A DNA stretch of 64,000 nucleotides from Advenella mimigardefordensis DPN7 (GCF_000521505.1 NZ_CP003915.1:1612001-1676000); one strand, 5' to 3'. Positions 9,676-19,724 are shown, counted from the first letter of the stretch. Notes: generated from the sequence alone by a model not told the origin. Made by a program: numbers and translations.

Positions 9676-11027
9676 GATAATTTGATACCCGAACGACGCA
9701 ACTGGGCAACCGATTGCGTCTGCGCCTGTTCCAGTGCCTGCCTGGCCGACAGCTGTCCGGTGACGACCAGCGGAATCACTTTATTAATCTGCTGATCGAT
9801 CTGGGGATAGACAGAGACGGTACGATATTTCATATGGCCGCTGGCCGATGCCATTTCGATGCTATCGAGTGCCAGTTGTGCCAGATCCGAACCATTGATC
9901 AATTGCCGCTTGCGGAAGGTCTCTGATTTGATATCCGATAATCGGGCGGGAGAGCCATAGCCTGCAGCAATGGCTTTGGCAGTGGTTTCTTTTGACAGCG
10001 CCCATTGAATGAAGGCCCAGGCGGCTTCTTTGTTTTTGGAACCGGCAGGTATGCCCAGGCCGTGGACACTTGTACCGGGGAAGCGTCCGGCCGGTCCTTT
10101 TGGTGCTAATCCGAATTTGACTGTGTGCACGGTGCGGCTTGAGGCCGGGTCACCCAACTGAGCCAGATTCAATTGTCCAAGGTCAGAAAAATTCACCCGT
10201 CCCTGCTTAAGCGCCAGTGTCACCTGATCCGGCGTATAGCTCACGGCGCCGTTGGGTCCGAACTCACGAATCAGGCCGGCATAGTATTCGACAGCGGCGA
10301 CCGCTTCCGGAGTAGTCAGCGTTGGCATCAGATCGTCTGGTACGTGGCGGAAAACATCGGCGCCAAAAGCGTGCAGGTACGGAACAAACGTCCAGCCATA
10401 ATGATTGTCCGCCACAAAGCCGGCGACTTTGTCTTTCTTGTTGACCGCCCGCAGCACCTTGACCAGATCATCAGTCGTGTCTGGAAAATCCAGACCTGCT
10501 TCCCGGACCAGATCGAAGCGTGAAGACACATGCAGCAGCGCTTCCGAGGTCCATGGCACGCCATACAGTTTGCCGTCCCTGCCGGTTTCTGCATCACGTG
10601 CGCCTTTGACAAAATCATTGATATCCCAATCGGCGGGGGTGTGATTGGGATCGGCGATATAGTCGTCCAGCGGGGTTAACCAGCCTGAGTTAATCCACCT
10701 GCTGGAATAAATAAACGTGACGTTGACAACGTCATAAGCCGATCCTTTGGTCGATAGTTCGAGATCGGTGCGCTGGTTATAGACCGGAAAAGACGGGGTG
10801 TCAAAATTGATCTTTGCGCCGGTCAGCGCTTCAAATTCGCCAATCCACTGGCGCAATAAAATAGGGTATGCAGCACTGAAGGTGGATACATTCAGCGTCA
10901 CGCCGTCCAGCGGCTTTTTGCCGGAAGCGATCGCCCAGTGCGGCAGGGATAGCGACAGTCCGGCTGCCGCCATTTTGCGCAATGCGCTGCGTCTGTTGCG
11001 GCGATAGGTATGGGGATTATTGTTCAT
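9672..11027 (-). CDS. Extracellular solute-binding protein, family 1
   Basis: Periplasmic receptor of the CUT1-type importer, 451 aa. The N-terminus NRRSALRKMAAAGLSLSLP looks like a twin-arginine signal (RR followed by a hydrophobic stretch), so the protein may be exported folded. A GTG two codons earlier is an alternative start. Family 1 features such as WAFIQWALSKETTAKAI near the C-terminus fit. It lies 18 bp after the dioxygenase gene, which suggests both act on the same compound. Confidence 0.9.
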   Translation of the reverse strand: MNNNPHTYRRNRRSALRKMAAAGLSLSLPHWAIASGKKPLDGVTLNVSTFSAAYPILLRQWIGEFEALTGAKINFDTPSFPVYNQRTDLELSTKGSAYDVVNVTFIYSSRWINSGWLTPLDDYIADPNHTPADWDINDFVKGARDAETGRDGKLYGVPWTSEALLHVSSRFDLVREAGLDFPDTTDDLVKVLRAVNKKDKVAGFVADNHYGWTFVPYLHAFGADVFRHVPDDLMPTLTTPEAVAAVEYYAGLIREFGPNGAVSYTPDQVTLALKQGRVNFSDLGQLNLAQLGDPASSRTVHTVKFGLAPKGPAGRFPGTSVHGLGIPAGSKNKEAAWAFIQWALSKETTAKAIAAGYGSPARLSDIKSETFRKRQLINGSDLAQLALDSIEMASASGHMKYRTVSVYPQIDQQINKVIPLVVTGQLSARQALEQAQTQSVAQLRRSGIKLS

Positions 11028-11045
11028 TTTCACTCACAGAACTCA

Positions 11046-12041
11046 TCAGGCCAGGGCGGGTTCCTGCGATCGGCCGGAGGCAGCAGCTGCGCCAGCCTGG
11101 ACGCGGGTATCCTCCTGCCCGGGCTCACTGAACTGTGGTGCGGTTCTGGTGCGACTGGTCTGCCCCTGGATTGAAGTGGCCGTGCCGCCCTGGACGGTCA
11201 CGCGGCGGACCACTCGCGGTTGATTCCCGTAATCGTTGACCGCGTAATGTTGCGTGGCGCGGTTATCCCACATGGCGACATCGTGTTGCTGCCATTGCCA
11301 GCGTACGGTGTTGTCCAGTCGGGTGACCCGGTTTTGCAGCAGTTCGAACAGGCGAGCTGATTCGGTGGTGGAAAAGTTGTGCAGCGATTTGATGAAGTGG
11401 CCAAGCAGCAGGGCGCGCTCCCCGGTTACCGGGTGAACATGAACAACCGGATGTTCGGCTTCGTACAGATCGGAAATAAACACTTTCTTATGGTGTTCAA
11501 GCCTTGCCTTATCCAGTTCCTGGCGGTCTTTGGCATAGTCGTAATCATTACTGTGAACGGCCCATAACTGTTCGGCAAGGCTCTTGAGTTCCGGCGGCAG
11601 TTTTTCATAGGCACGTACGGTGTTGGCCCACACCGTGTCACCGCCATACGCGGGAACGGTAACGGCACGCAGGATGCAGATTTTTGGGTAGTGCGATTTG
11701 AACGTGACGTCGGTATGCCAGGAATCGGCGCGTCCGCCTCCCTTGGAAGCATCAAGCTCGAACAGGCGGGTACCTTCCCGGGACGGTACGGTCGGATGTG
11801 CCTCAGTCGTGCCAAAACGCGCGCCAAAAGCCTGATGAGTACGATCGTCCAAATGGTCCTGCCCGCGGAAAAAAACCACCCTGTGCGTTAGCAGAACCTG
11901 CTCGATTTCATCAATGACGCTTTGTGGCAGATCGCCGGAGATGCGTAGCCCTTCGATTTCGGCGCCAATATTGCCGGCAGCCCTGCGCACGGTGAATGAT
12001 TGATAGGACGGCTCAAGGTTTTCTGTCTGGTGCGTGCTCAT
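11046..12041 (-). CDS. TauD/TfdA-family Fe(II)/2-oxoglutarate dioxygenase
   Basis: Probably oxidises an imported sulfonate, sulfate ester or related organic compound, using 2-oxoglutarate and O2. The 331-residue protein has the metal-binding HxD in SWHTDVTF and the distal His and Arg in RATQHYAVNDYGNQPRVVRR. These match the TauD and AtsK branch. The last 40 residues are rich in Thr, Gln and Arg and look like a disordered tail. It is the first gene of a run with a CUT1-type importer, an uncommon pairing. Exact substrate unknown. Confidence 0.87.
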   Translation of the reverse strand: MSTHQTENLEPSYQSFTVRRAAGNIGAEIEGLRISGDLPQSVIDEIEQVLLTHRVVFFRGQDHLDDRTHQAFGARFGTTEAHPTVPSREGTRLFELDASKGGGRADSWHTDVTFKSHYPKICILRAVTVPAYGGDTVWANTVRAYEKLPPELKSLAEQLWAVHSNDYDYAKDRQELDKARLEHHKKVFISDLYEAEHPVVHVHPVTGERALLLGHFIKSLHNFSTTESARLFELLQNRVTRLDNTVRWQWQQHDVAMWDNRATQHYAVNDYGNQPRVVRRVTVQGGTATSIQGQTSRTRTAPQFSEPGQEDTRVQAGAAAASGRSQEPALA

Positions 12042-12298
12042 ATGTATTCTCCCAAGTGTCTGATGATGTTAAGCAAGGTATCGTGCTGAGGGAAATAAAA
12101 GATAAGCATGATTAAATTGCTTCGACGGAAATATACTTATCCCATCGTGATCTGGTTACGCATTCTGTTGTGCGCCTACAGGTATGGAATCATTGCATTT
12201 GTGATTTTGATTGCGGCTGATCGCAGTTGTTGCCTGCAGGGGCGCTTATGCTATGCTTTTGGGTTCGGTGTAACTTCACAATCCTGAGAGCAAGACAC

Positions 12299-12724
12299 AT
12301 GCAGATTCAATTCAGACCGTTTCACCCCGATGATACCGAACACATAGTGGCGCTATGGCAGGCCTGCGGCCTGACGCGACCCTGGAACGATCCGCGCAAG
12401 GATATTGAACGAAAATTGCAGGAAGAGCCGGAGCTGTTTATTGTGGCCGAAAGCGAGGGGCAGTTACTGGGTTCGGTGATGGCCGGCTATGACGGGCATC
12501 GCGGCTGGATTTATTATTTGTCGGTACGGCCGACACATCAGTCGCAGGGTGTGGGCAAAAGTCTGGTGTTGCAGGCCGAGCAAAAGCTGCTGGCCAGGGG
12601 CTGTCCGAAAATTCAGTTGATGATCAGAAGTGAGAACAGCAGCGTGCAGGCATTTTACAGTGCACTGGGTTATGAGTCTGCAGATGTGGTGGTACTGGGC
12701 AAGCGACTGATAGAGGATCAGTAG
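12299..12724 (+). CDS. ypeA: GNAT acetyltransferase, YpeA-like
   Basis: N-acetyltransferase of the GNAT fold. Starting at ATG 12299 gives 141 aa, the same length as Escherichia coli YpeA; longer upstream frames add an unlike hydrophobic leader. The acetyl-CoA loop is visible in YLSVRPTHQSQGVGKSLV (motif A, Q-x-x-G-x-G/A), and the C-terminus ends in VLGKRLIEDQ as expected. It is divergent from the dioxygenase operon. Substrate unknown. Confidence 0.85.
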   Translation: MQIQFRPFHPDDTEHIVALWQACGLTRPWNDPRKDIERKLQEEPELFIVAESEGQLLGSVMAGYDGHRGWIYYLSVRPTHQSQGVGKSLVLQAEQKLLARGCPKIQLMIRSENSSVQAFYSALGYESADVVVLGKRLIEDQ

Positions 12725-13060
12725 GGTAGATCCGAACGATATGGCCAACGATACCGATCGTACATTTGTTGGGTTTCAGGCTTCAGGCTTCAGGTTTGAG
12801 GTTTGGGGTTAGTGTCCAGGCGGCGTACCATGCGCAGCGCCCGTCGCCGGATACAGGGTCGCTGATACCGGGCGACGGGCCGGGATGCCTGCGGGCCTGT
12901 GGGATTTCCTCAACGTCGGCCTTTAAAGGCCGAATCATCCGCGGGGATTCCCTTGACGCAATCGCACAGGCCCGTGTTGCAACCGAAAGGCGGTATAGCC
13001 GTGTCAGTCGCCGTATCGTTTGGTTTTTTAGTCGCTTACGGCGGCGGGAGCGCCTGGTGC
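12725..13060. repeat. Non-coding gap with nested inverted repeats
   Basis: I see no convincing gene. After short direct repeats of CAGGCTT (about 12777-12793) there are three perfect inverted repeats. GCCCGTCGCC/GGCGACGGGC pairs 12839-12848 with 12871-12880. CGGGCCTGTG/CACAGGCCCG pairs 12892-12901 with 12965-12974. Inside the latter lies an 18-bp palindrome TCGGCCTTTAAAGGCCGA (12916-12933). The layout suggests a structured RNA or the remnant of a mobile or repetitive element. Confidence 0.5.
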
Positions 13061-14026
13061 CTAGTGTTTCGTGCTGTCCGAACGATTGGCGACAGCATCA
13101 TCGTTTTTGAAGCGCTGATACAGGGTGGCAATCAGTGGTCCGGAAATATTGTGCCAGACGCTGAAGATCGCGCTCGGTACTGCCGCTGCCGGTGAGAAGT
13201 GGGCAGTTGCCAGTGCGACGCCCAGGCCGGAGTTTTGCATACCCACTTCAATCGACAGGGTTTTGCGCTGGGCAACGCTCAGGCCCGACAGCTTTGCCAG
13301 CCAGTAGCCCAACAGCAACCCCAGGCCGTTATGCAGGATGACAACGGCGAAAATTTCCAGACCGCTGCTGGCAATTTTCTCCTGATTGCCGGCAACGACT
13401 GCTGCAACGATGGCAACAATGGCGACGACCGAGACCAGGGGCAGGACGGCGACGCCCGCCTGCACTTTTTCCTTCAGCAGCATTTGTGCAATCAGCCCCA
13501 GACCGATAGGCAGAATAACAACCTGTATGATGGACCAGAACATCGCGGCAGCGCTCACATCCAGCCACTGACTGGCCATGAGGTAAATCAGTCCGGGCGT
13601 GACGATGGGCGCCAGCAAAGTAGTCACAGACGTAACGGCCACCGACAGGGCGACATCACCACGAGCCAGAAAGGTCATGACGTTGGAAGCGGTACCGCCC
13701 GGGCAGCAGCCAACCAGAATAACGCCGACAGCCACTTCGGGGCTCAGGTTCAGGCCCGTAGCCAGTAACCAGGCCAGCCCTGGCATGATAATGAATTGTC
13801 CGAGTACGCCAATTGCGACGGTACCGGGGCGTTTGAATACCTCGGCAAAGTCGTTTTTGGAAATAGTCAGGCCCATGCCGAACATGATGATGCCGAGCAG
13901 GGGAACAATATATTTACCTAACCAGGTGTAGCCGGCAGGATTGAAAAAAGCCAGTATCGCAAACAGCAATACCCATATGACAAATGTCTTGCCAACGAAT
14001 TGGCTCAGGCGGGCGATGGCCTGCAT
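13061..14026 (-). CDS. panS: Bile acid:sodium symporter family transporter, PanS-like
   Basis: BASS-fold membrane transporter, 321 aa, with about ten helices. Family blocks are clear: GIIMFGMGLTI, LVGCCPGGTASNVMTFLARGDVALSV and the C-terminal EVGMQNSGLGVALA. The nearest characterised relatives are PanS-type ketopantoate/pantoate transporters, but BASS proteins vary in substrate. The ATG is preceded by AAGGA. It is transcribed alone on the minus strand. Confidence 0.85.
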   Translation of the reverse strand: MQAIARLSQFVGKTFVIWVLLFAILAFFNPAGYTWLGKYIVPLLGIIMFGMGLTISKNDFAEVFKRPGTVAIGVLGQFIIMPGLAWLLATGLNLSPEVAVGVILVGCCPGGTASNVMTFLARGDVALSVAVTSVTTLLAPIVTPGLIYLMASQWLDVSAAAMFWSIIQVVILPIGLGLIAQMLLKEKVQAGVAVLPLVSVVAIVAIVAAVVAGNQEKIASSGLEIFAVVILHNGLGLLLGYWLAKLSGLSVAQRKTLSIEVGMQNSGLGVALATAHFSPAAAVPSAIFSVWHNISGPLIATLYQRFKNDDAVANRSDSTKH

Positions 14027-14202
14027 AATGTGTAGTCCTTGATATGATGATCGTGCGGCTGCGATCGCTGCGCTGCAGTTGAGAAGGCGTGCGTCACCAG
14101 CCGGTCACGGCAAAGCGGTATATGAATAACGTAGGCATATGTCACCGACGGGCGGTCAGCCAGGCGGGTATGCCCGGGGCCGGATTGTTATGCAGATCAT
14201 GC

Positions 14203-14236
14203 GAAAAAACAAAGACACCGGCCTTAGGGGCCGGTG
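14203..14236 (-). terminator. Terminator for the sigma-54 activator gene
   Basis: On the minus strand CACCGGCC - CCTAA - GGCCGGTG forms an 8-bp GC stem, followed by a T-rich tract (TCTTTGTTTTTT). It sits about 30 bp past the stop of the activator. Confidence 0.82.
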
Positions 14237-14267
14237 TTGCGGTGCAGTAAAACTATTGTACCGCTTT

Positions 14268-16301
14268 TCACATGCTGGTGGCGCTACCCTGGGTAGACAG
14301 GGTAATGTTGTGCCGGTGCAGCTTGCGGTATAGGGTGTTGCGACTGACCCCCAGCGTTCTCGCTACATCGCTGATGTTCCAGCGATGGGTTTCAAGCAGC
14401 TGGATCAGCGTGATTCTCTCGCTTTCCTGCAGGGGATTGACGGGTTCGTGCTCATCTTCCATCGTCATGCAGTCGGTCAGCCCCGCCGGCGCTGTACTAT
14501 TGGCGGCCGGCTGAGCATGCAGGTCAGCCAGTGGTCCCGGTAAATGTTCCAGACCAATGGTCGTACCGTCGGCCAGGACTGCCATCGTGCGCAATGCGTG
14601 ACGCATCTGGCGTAAATTGCCAGGCCACACGTATTGCATGAGGACCTTCAGCACTTGCTCACTGAGCTCCATCGGCTTGCCGGCTTCTTCCTGAAGAATG
14701 GCTTCTATCAACTGGTGTTTGTCCTGGCGATCGCGCAAGGGTGGCAAGCGGATTTCCACGCCGTTCAGTCGGTAATATAGATCTTCCCTGAATTCACCCC
14801 GGGCCACCAGGTCTGTCAGATTCCGGTGGCTGGCACTGATCAGTTGAATATCGACATCGACCGAGGCGTCGGCGCCGAGCGGCGTGACCTTGCGCTCATC
14901 GAGGACGCGCAGCAGGCGCGCTTGCAAAGCCAAAGGCATATCACCAATCTCGTCCAGCAAGAGCGTACCGCCATGGGCCTGCAGTATTTTGCCGCTACGG
15001 CCCTGGCGCTGCGCACCGGTAAAGGCGCCGGCACGATAGCCGAACAACTCGCTTTCAATCAGGCTTTCTGGGAGCGATGCACAGTTGACGGCAACGAATG
15101 GCCCGTCGCGACGCGGACTGCGGTCGTGAACGGCCCGGGAGAGCACTTCCTTGCCGGAACCGGTCTCGCCATACAGCAGAATGGGCACGCCCTTGCTGAC
15201 AACGCGCTGCGCCAGTTCGAACTGTTCGCGCAGGAAGCGGTCGCCCAGTTCAACACAGGGGGTGCTGCCCTGTCTGCTTGTTCGGGCAGGCGAATTGGCT
15301 GATTCGGGTGCCTTTTCCTGTGCGGGCAGGGAGGCGGGTTTGGATGGCGCGGTATGAAACGTCAGCGTCGTGGAGCCGGCAGGTGGCAGCTGGGCAACGG
15401 CAAAGAAACGACTGGAGGCGCCGGCCCGATAGATCGGCACCGGGTGAAACGAACTTTGCATACTGCGCTGCAAAAGCGATTCAAGTGTGAGCTGGAAAAT
15501 TTCGTCGAAGCGGTAACGGCGCAGTTCCTGCATGCTGGGGAAACCTAGCTGGAACAAGGCGCTCTGGTTGGCCGCTACAATGGTGCCATCCTCTTCGACC
15601 ATCAGTTTGCCGTCATGCACGGTATTGATGCTTTCGGGGCGGCTGTGAAAATGAACCGGATGCGCGTGCTTGCAATTGACGGTCAGCAGGCGGTTTTCAA
15701 TCATGCGGGCAGTCATGCCGATCAGCACCAGCGAATGCTGCTGCAGGAGCGATGAGCGGCTGGTCACATCCAGCACCGCAATGGTTTTACCAGTATGGTC
15801 CATGACCGGCACGGCCGAGCAGGTAAGCAAAATATGTTTGAATAGAAAGTGGTCGGTCTGGCGGATGGCGATGGGTTCGCCCACTACCAGGCAGGTGCCC
15901 ATGCCGTTGGTGCCTACTTCCTCTTCGCTCCAGATCGCGCCCAGACGCAGGCCCAGCCCGGAAAGATCGTTTTCCAGGTGATCGGCAGCTACCATGTGCA
16001 AAATACAGCCATCGGTGTCCACCAGAACAACTGCCAGTTCCGGATCAGCTAGCTGCTGATACAGAATATTCATTTCGTGCTTGGCTTCAGTGATCAGCAC
16101 CCGTTTTTGCTCAGAACGTGCGATCCGCTCGGCGTGGGTCAGAACAGGAGGCAGGCGGCTACTTTCCGGGTCCAGGCCATAATCATTGACGCAGCGTCCC
16201 CAGGAGCTGGCGACGGCCGGATCAATGTCGGGAACCATGACGCCGTGATGCACAATCTGGTTGATCCGCTCAATGTGGTTGTTAACCTCCAACGAGTACA
16301 T
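14268..16301 (-). CDS. Sigma-54-dependent Fis-family activator (AcoR-like)
   Basis: Enhancer-binding activator of sigma-54 RNA polymerase. I place the start at the ATG with GGAGGAG just upstream (677 aa), not at an earlier in-frame codon. An N-terminal sensor with a GAF domain covers about residues 80-210. The AAA+ core follows: Walker A GETGSGKE (about 378-385), the sigma-54 contact loop GAFTGA (about 425-430) and Walker B GTLLLDEIGD. A Fis-type helix-turn-helix ends the protein (NISDVARTLGVSRNTLYRKL). It follows pqqE by 220 bp. Sigma-54 promoters occur at gfa, xoxF and two further genes of the island, so it is the obvious candidate regulator of methanol and formaldehyde oxidation (inference). 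Confidence 0.92.
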   Translation of the reverse strand: MYSLEVNNHIERINQIVHHGVMVPDIDPAVASSWGRCVNDYGLDPESSRLPPVLTHAERIARSEQKRVLITEAKHEMNILYQQLADPELAVVLVDTDGCILHMVAADHLENDLSGLGLRLGAIWSEEEVGTNGMGTCLVVGEPIAIRQTDHFLFKHILLTCSAVPVMDHTGKTIAVLDVTSRSSLLQQHSLVLIGMTARMIENRLLTVNCKHAHPVHFHSRPESINTVHDGKLMVEEDGTIVAANQSALFQLGFPSMQELRRYRFDEIFQLTLESLLQRSMQSSFHPVPIYRAGASSRFFAVAQLPPAGSTTLTFHTAPSKPASLPAQEKAPESANSPARTSRQGSTPCVELGDRFLREQFELAQRVVSKGVPILLYGETGSGKEVLSRAVHDRSPRRDGPFVAVNCASLPESLIESELFGYRAGAFTGAQRQGRSGKILQAHGGTLLLDEIGDMPLALQARLLRVLDERKVTPLGADASVDVDIQLISASHRNLTDLVARGEFREDLYYRLNGVEIRLPPLRDRQDKHQLIEAILQEEAGKPMELSEQVLKVLMQYVWPGNLRQMRHALRTMAVLADGTTIGLEHLPGPLADLHAQPAANSTAPAGLTDCMTMEDEHEPVNPLQESERITLIQLLETHRWNISDVARTLGVSRNTLYRKLHRHNITLSTQGSATSM

Positions 16302-16521
16302 GTCTCCTCCTGCTGTGTACATCAGCACATACCCTCGGGGTGGCTGATGCCGATTTTGTATGCTGTCTCTATATTTATGACGGGCTGTCAGCCCGGTGCC
16401 GATTGGTGTTGTCTGTGCAACATTCAACGGCCATCATAATGGTAACCCACCTGTGAAGGGAAACCTGTTACCACTCGTTCAATTGTATATCACATGAATT
16501 ATCCTGCCTGCCTCGTTTTCC

Positions 16522-17712
16522 CTAGGAAGACGACAATTTATGTCCGTTTGACAGGGGGCCGGCCATCGTGTCGGCAGCGAGCTGGCGTGAATTGGCGTCG
16601 TTACGAAACACCAGTGGCTTTTCCTGGATGGCGGGCGCTGGCTTGCGACCAATCATATCGGTAATGACATGGTGATAAGGCGATTTATCGCAAACAGGAT
16701 CGGCGTTCGCGGCATTACCGGTCAACGCCAGTGCCTGGCAGCGACAGCCACCGAAATCCTGCTCTTTTTCCGGACAACTGCGACAGGGTTCCTGCATCCA
16801 CTGGTTGCCGCGGAATGTGTTGAAGGCGTCGCTGTGATACCAGATATCGTGCAAAGTGTGCTCGGTTACCTGCGGAAATTCAAGGCCGGGAATGGTTTTT
16901 GCTGCATGACAGGGTAGGGCGCTGCCGTCGGCAGAGACCGCCAGAAAGACGGACCCCCAGCCATTCATACAGGCTTTGGGGCGTTTTTCGAAATAATCGG
17001 GTACGACGAACAGAATACGCATCCGGTTACCGATTTTTTCCCGATAGCGCGCAACCGCGGCTTCGGCGCGCTGCAATTGCGCTCTATCGGGCAAAAGCTG
17101 GTCGCGGTTGATCAGGCCCCAGCCGTAATACTGGGTATTGGCCAGCTCCAGATACTCCACGCCCATCTGGTCGGCCATTTCAATAATGCGTTCGATATGA
17201 TCCAGGTTATAGCGGTGCAGAACCACGTTCAGCACCATGGGGTATTCGAATTCCTTGATCATGGCGGCCACGCGCGATTTCAGATCAAAGGTTTTGGTGT
17301 GGCTCAGGAAATCGTTCATTTCCCGGGTTGAATCCTGGAATGACAACTGAATATGATCAAGCCCGGCATCCCGCAACCTGGCAAGACGTTCGTGCTTCAG
17401 GCCAACGCCGGAGGTGATCAGATTGGTGTAGAAACCCAGTTGGCGCGCTTCGGCAACCAGCACTTCCAGGTCATCGCGCAGCAGGGGTTCACCGCCGGAA
17501 AATCCCAGTTGCGCGGCGCCCATTTCCCTTGCCTGCTGCATGACGCTGATCCATTGATCGGTACTGAGCTCGTTCAGATTGCTGGCATAATCCACCGGGT
17601 TATAGCAGAACACGCAATGCAGCGGGCACCGATAGGTCAATTCGGCCAGCAGCCATAGCGGCGGGGCAATGGTGGCTTTTTGCTGTTGTTCAGCAGCTTG
17701 AGGGATATCCAT
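16522..17712 (-). CDS. pqqE: PqqA peptide cyclase PqqE (radical SAM)
   Basis: Forms the Glu-Tyr carbon-carbon crosslink in PqqA, the first step of PQQ synthesis, with PqqD as chaperone. The radical-SAM cluster motif CPLHCVFC lies at about residues 29-36, and SPASM-type Cys residues occur near the C-terminus (CRSCPEKEQDFGGCRCQA). The ATG has GAGG upstream. It is 396 aa, normal length, and 8 bp after pqqD. Transcribed as pqqA-B-C-D-E on the minus strand. Confidence 0.97.
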   Translation of the reverse strand: MDIPQAAEQQQKATIAPPLWLLAELTYRCPLHCVFCYNPVDYASNLNELSTDQWISVMQQAREMGAAQLGFSGGEPLLRDDLEVLVAEARQLGFYTNLITSGVGLKHERLARLRDAGLDHIQLSFQDSTREMNDFLSHTKTFDLKSRVAAMIKEFEYPMVLNVVLHRYNLDHIERIIEMADQMGVEYLELANTQYYGWGLINRDQLLPDRAQLQRAEAAVARYREKIGNRMRILFVVPDYFEKRPKACMNGWGSVFLAVSADGSALPCHAAKTIPGLEFPQVTEHTLHDIWYHSDAFNTFRGNQWMQEPCRSCPEKEQDFGGCRCQALALTGNAANADPVCDKSPYHHVITDMIGRKPAPAIQEKPLVFRNDANSRQLAADTMAGPLSNGHKLSSS

Positions 17713-17720
17713 GGTGACCT

Positions 17721-17984
17721 CTATTTAATCCAGCCACGCTCCTGTGCAGCCTGCAGAAACGACTCAACATCGTTCTGCAATCCTGTCGTGGCAAAGCTTT
17801 GTTCCAGATCGGCGACGATCTGGGCAATAGTGCGATCGCCATCACAGCGACGCAGAATTTCGGCTGCACTGTCATTGAGCTTGACCATGCCCTCCGGGTA
17901 CAGCAGGACGTAGGCATTTTGCGCTTTTTCATATTGCAGCCGGAACAGGCGTGACAGCTGGGGTTTTTCGGGCAGATCAGGCAT
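17721..17984 (-). CDS. pqqD: PQQ biosynthesis peptide chaperone PqqD
   Basis: Binds the PqqA peptide and presents it to PqqE. The start is the ATG overlapping the last 8 bases of pqqC, giving 87 aa, normal for PqqD. Conserved pieces are visible: [23 protein letters not shown] and the Leu-rich C-terminal helix. A much longer frame runs upstream but only mirrors pqqC. Confidence 0.95.
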   Translation of the reverse strand: MPDLPEKPQLSRLFRLQYEKAQNAYVLLYPEGMVKLNDSAAEILRRCDGDRTIAQIVADLEQSFATTGLQNDVESFLQAAQERGWIK

Positions 17985-18735
17985 GGCTCGTCTCGCTGTT
18001 TTGCTGGCAGGCTTTTTCAATGGCGTCAAGCATGGACCAGAGAACATCCAGTTTGAATTGCAGAATTTCCAGTGCCCGCGCCTGCTGCTTGCGGGTGGTG
18101 AAGTAGTCGAGCGTGACCTGCAGTCCGTGCTCGACATCTCGTTCGGCCAGAGAGATGCGGCTGCGGAAATATTCCAGGCCGCCAGCCTCGATCCACTGAT
18201 AATGGCCGGGCCAGTTGGCCAGCCTGTCCTTATGGATTTTGGGCGCAAACATTTCGGTGAGCGATGAACACACCGCTTCCTGCCAGGGTACCTGACGCGC
18301 GAAGTTGACATAGGCATCGACAGCAAAACGTACGCCGGGTGCAACCAGCTTCAGAGACCACAAATCTTCGCGACTAATGCCTACTGCTTCGCCCAGACGT
18401 GTCCAGGCTTCAATGCCGCCCTCGTTATCACCATAGCCGTCGTGATCCAGCATGCGCAGGATCCAGCGACGACGGGTTTCCCGGTCCGGGCAGTTTGACA
18501 TGACCGCCGCATCTTTGAGCGGAATGTTGATCTGGTAGTAGAAGCGGTTGGCCACCCAGCAGCGGATATCGTCCGGGCTCAGCTGGCCACTGTTCATCCG
18601 TACGTTGAAGGGGTGGTGGATGTGGTAGCCGGCGCCTTTGGCGCGCAGCTGACGTTCAAACTCAGCCCGGTCCCAGGCTTCGGGGTCGGTTTGTTTCTGG
18701 TTATATCCAGCGAGGTTCGAAAGAACGATGCTCAC
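17977..18735 (-). CDS. pqqC: Pyrroloquinoline-quinone synthase PqqC
   Basis: Cofactor-less oxidase that closes and oxidises the last PQQ precursor. 252 aa. Family residues are clear in [30 protein letters not shown] and the stretch [20 protein letters not shown]. Its ATG overlaps the pqqB stop by 4 bp (ATGA). The last codons overlap pqqD. PQQ made here would serve XoxF encoded 20 kb away in the same island. Confidence 0.97.
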   Translation of the reverse strand: MSIVLSNLAGYNQKQTDPEAWDRAEFERQLRAKGAGYHIHHPFNVRMNSGQLSPDDIRCWVANRFYYQINIPLKDAAVMSNCPDRETRRRWILRMLDHDGYGDNEGGIEAWTRLGEAVGISREDLWSLKLVAPGVRFAVDAYVNFARQVPWQEAVCSSLTEMFAPKIHKDRLANWPGHYQWIEAGGLEYFRSRISLAERDVEHGLQVTLDYFTTRKQQARALEILQFKLDVLWSMLDAIEKACQQNSETSHA

Positions 18736-19661
18736 AGTGTGATCTCCATGCCGTCAACAGCGATTTCAATATGATGCCGCTGTAATATTGCTGCCTGCTC
18801 CGAATCCTGATTCAGGATCGGATTGCTATTGTTAATATGAATAAGAATCTTGCGTTTATGATCACCAAGCGAATCCAGCACGCTGATCATGCCATTGGGT
18901 CCGGATTGTGGCAGATGCCCCATCTGGGCCGCGGTTTTGCGCGACAGGCCAAGGCGGATCATCTCGTCTTCGGTCCATACGGTCCCGTCTACCATGATAC
19001 AGTCGGCGCGGGACATGGCCTCCAGTACCAGCGGTTCAATCTGACCCAGACCTGGTGCATAAAAAAGGCTTTTACCGGATTGTTCGCTGGTAATAAGCAG
19101 GCCGATATTGTCACCTACCTGCGGGTTGTTGCGGTTGGGTGAATAGGGCGGTGCCTTGCTGGAGAGCGGAAACGGCGTAATGGAAATACCGGGGAGCTCG
19201 GCCAGTTGCAAGGGCGGGCTGAAACGGTTTTCTTCCACAGTAATATGCCGATGCGTCAGTCCGCAATAATGCGACAGGACCTGGGTAAGCGGCAGGCCGG
19301 TGCTTAGATCTTTCCAGACCGGCTCGGTACAGTACAAGGGCAGGGGGCTGCTGCTTTCGCGCAGCATCAACAGGCCCGTTACGTGATCGATCTGTGCATC
19401 CATCAATATCACAGATGTGATACCTGTATCGCGCACACTGCGCGCCGGCTGTAGCGCCGGGTTGGACTGAATCTGTTTGAGAATATCGGGAGAAGCATTG
19501 ACCAGCAGCCATTGAATGCCATCGGCCGAGATTGCGATGGATGACTGGGTGCGGGGAATCGCACGAATGGTTTTGCGGCGTACACCGTCACAGTTAGGGC
19601 AGTTGCAGTTCCACTGCGGGAATCCGCCACCGGCGGCAGAGCCAAGCACAAGAATTTTCAT
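18732..19661 (-). CDS. pqqB: PQQ biosynthesis protein PqqB
   Basis: Metallo-beta-lactamase-fold protein of PQQ synthesis, thought to hydroxylate the diamino-acid intermediate. 309 aa from the ATG of [19 protein letters not shown]; a TTG three codons earlier is unlikely. The metal-binding-like motif [11 protein letters not shown] and the Zn-site Cys pair CNCPNC near the N-terminus are present. No strong ribosome site is seen. It follows pqqA by 63 bp, with a stem-loop in the gap. Confidence 0.96.
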   Translation of the reverse strand: MKILVLGSAAGGGFPQWNCNCPNCDGVRRKTIRAIPRTQSSIAISADGIQWLLVNASPDILKQIQSNPALQPARSVRDTGITSVILMDAQIDHVTGLLMLRESSSPLPLYCTEPVWKDLSTGLPLTQVLSHYCGLTHRHITVEENRFSPPLQLAELPGISITPFPLSSKAPPYSPNRNNPQVGDNIGLLITSEQSGKSLFYAPGLGQIEPLVLEAMSRADCIMVDGTVWTEDEMIRLGLSRKTAAQMGHLPQSGPNGMISVLDSLGDHKRKILIHINNSNPILNQDSEQAAILQRHHIEIAVDGMEITL

Positions 19662-19677
19662 AGGTAGCAACTAAAAC

Positions 19678-19699
19678 GGCACTGGCTCTCGCCAGCGCC
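19678..19699 (-). promoter_or_regulatory. Stem-loop between pqqA and pqqB
   Basis: On the minus strand GGCGCTGGC - GAGA - GCCAGTGCC makes a 9-bp stem with one wobble and a tetraloop. Such a hairpin could protect pqqA mRNA or lower read-through, giving more PqqA peptide than enzymes, as is typical of pqq operons. Confidence 0.5.
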
Positions 19700-19724
19700 G
19701 CATGGTATGAGCGTAGGATGCAGA

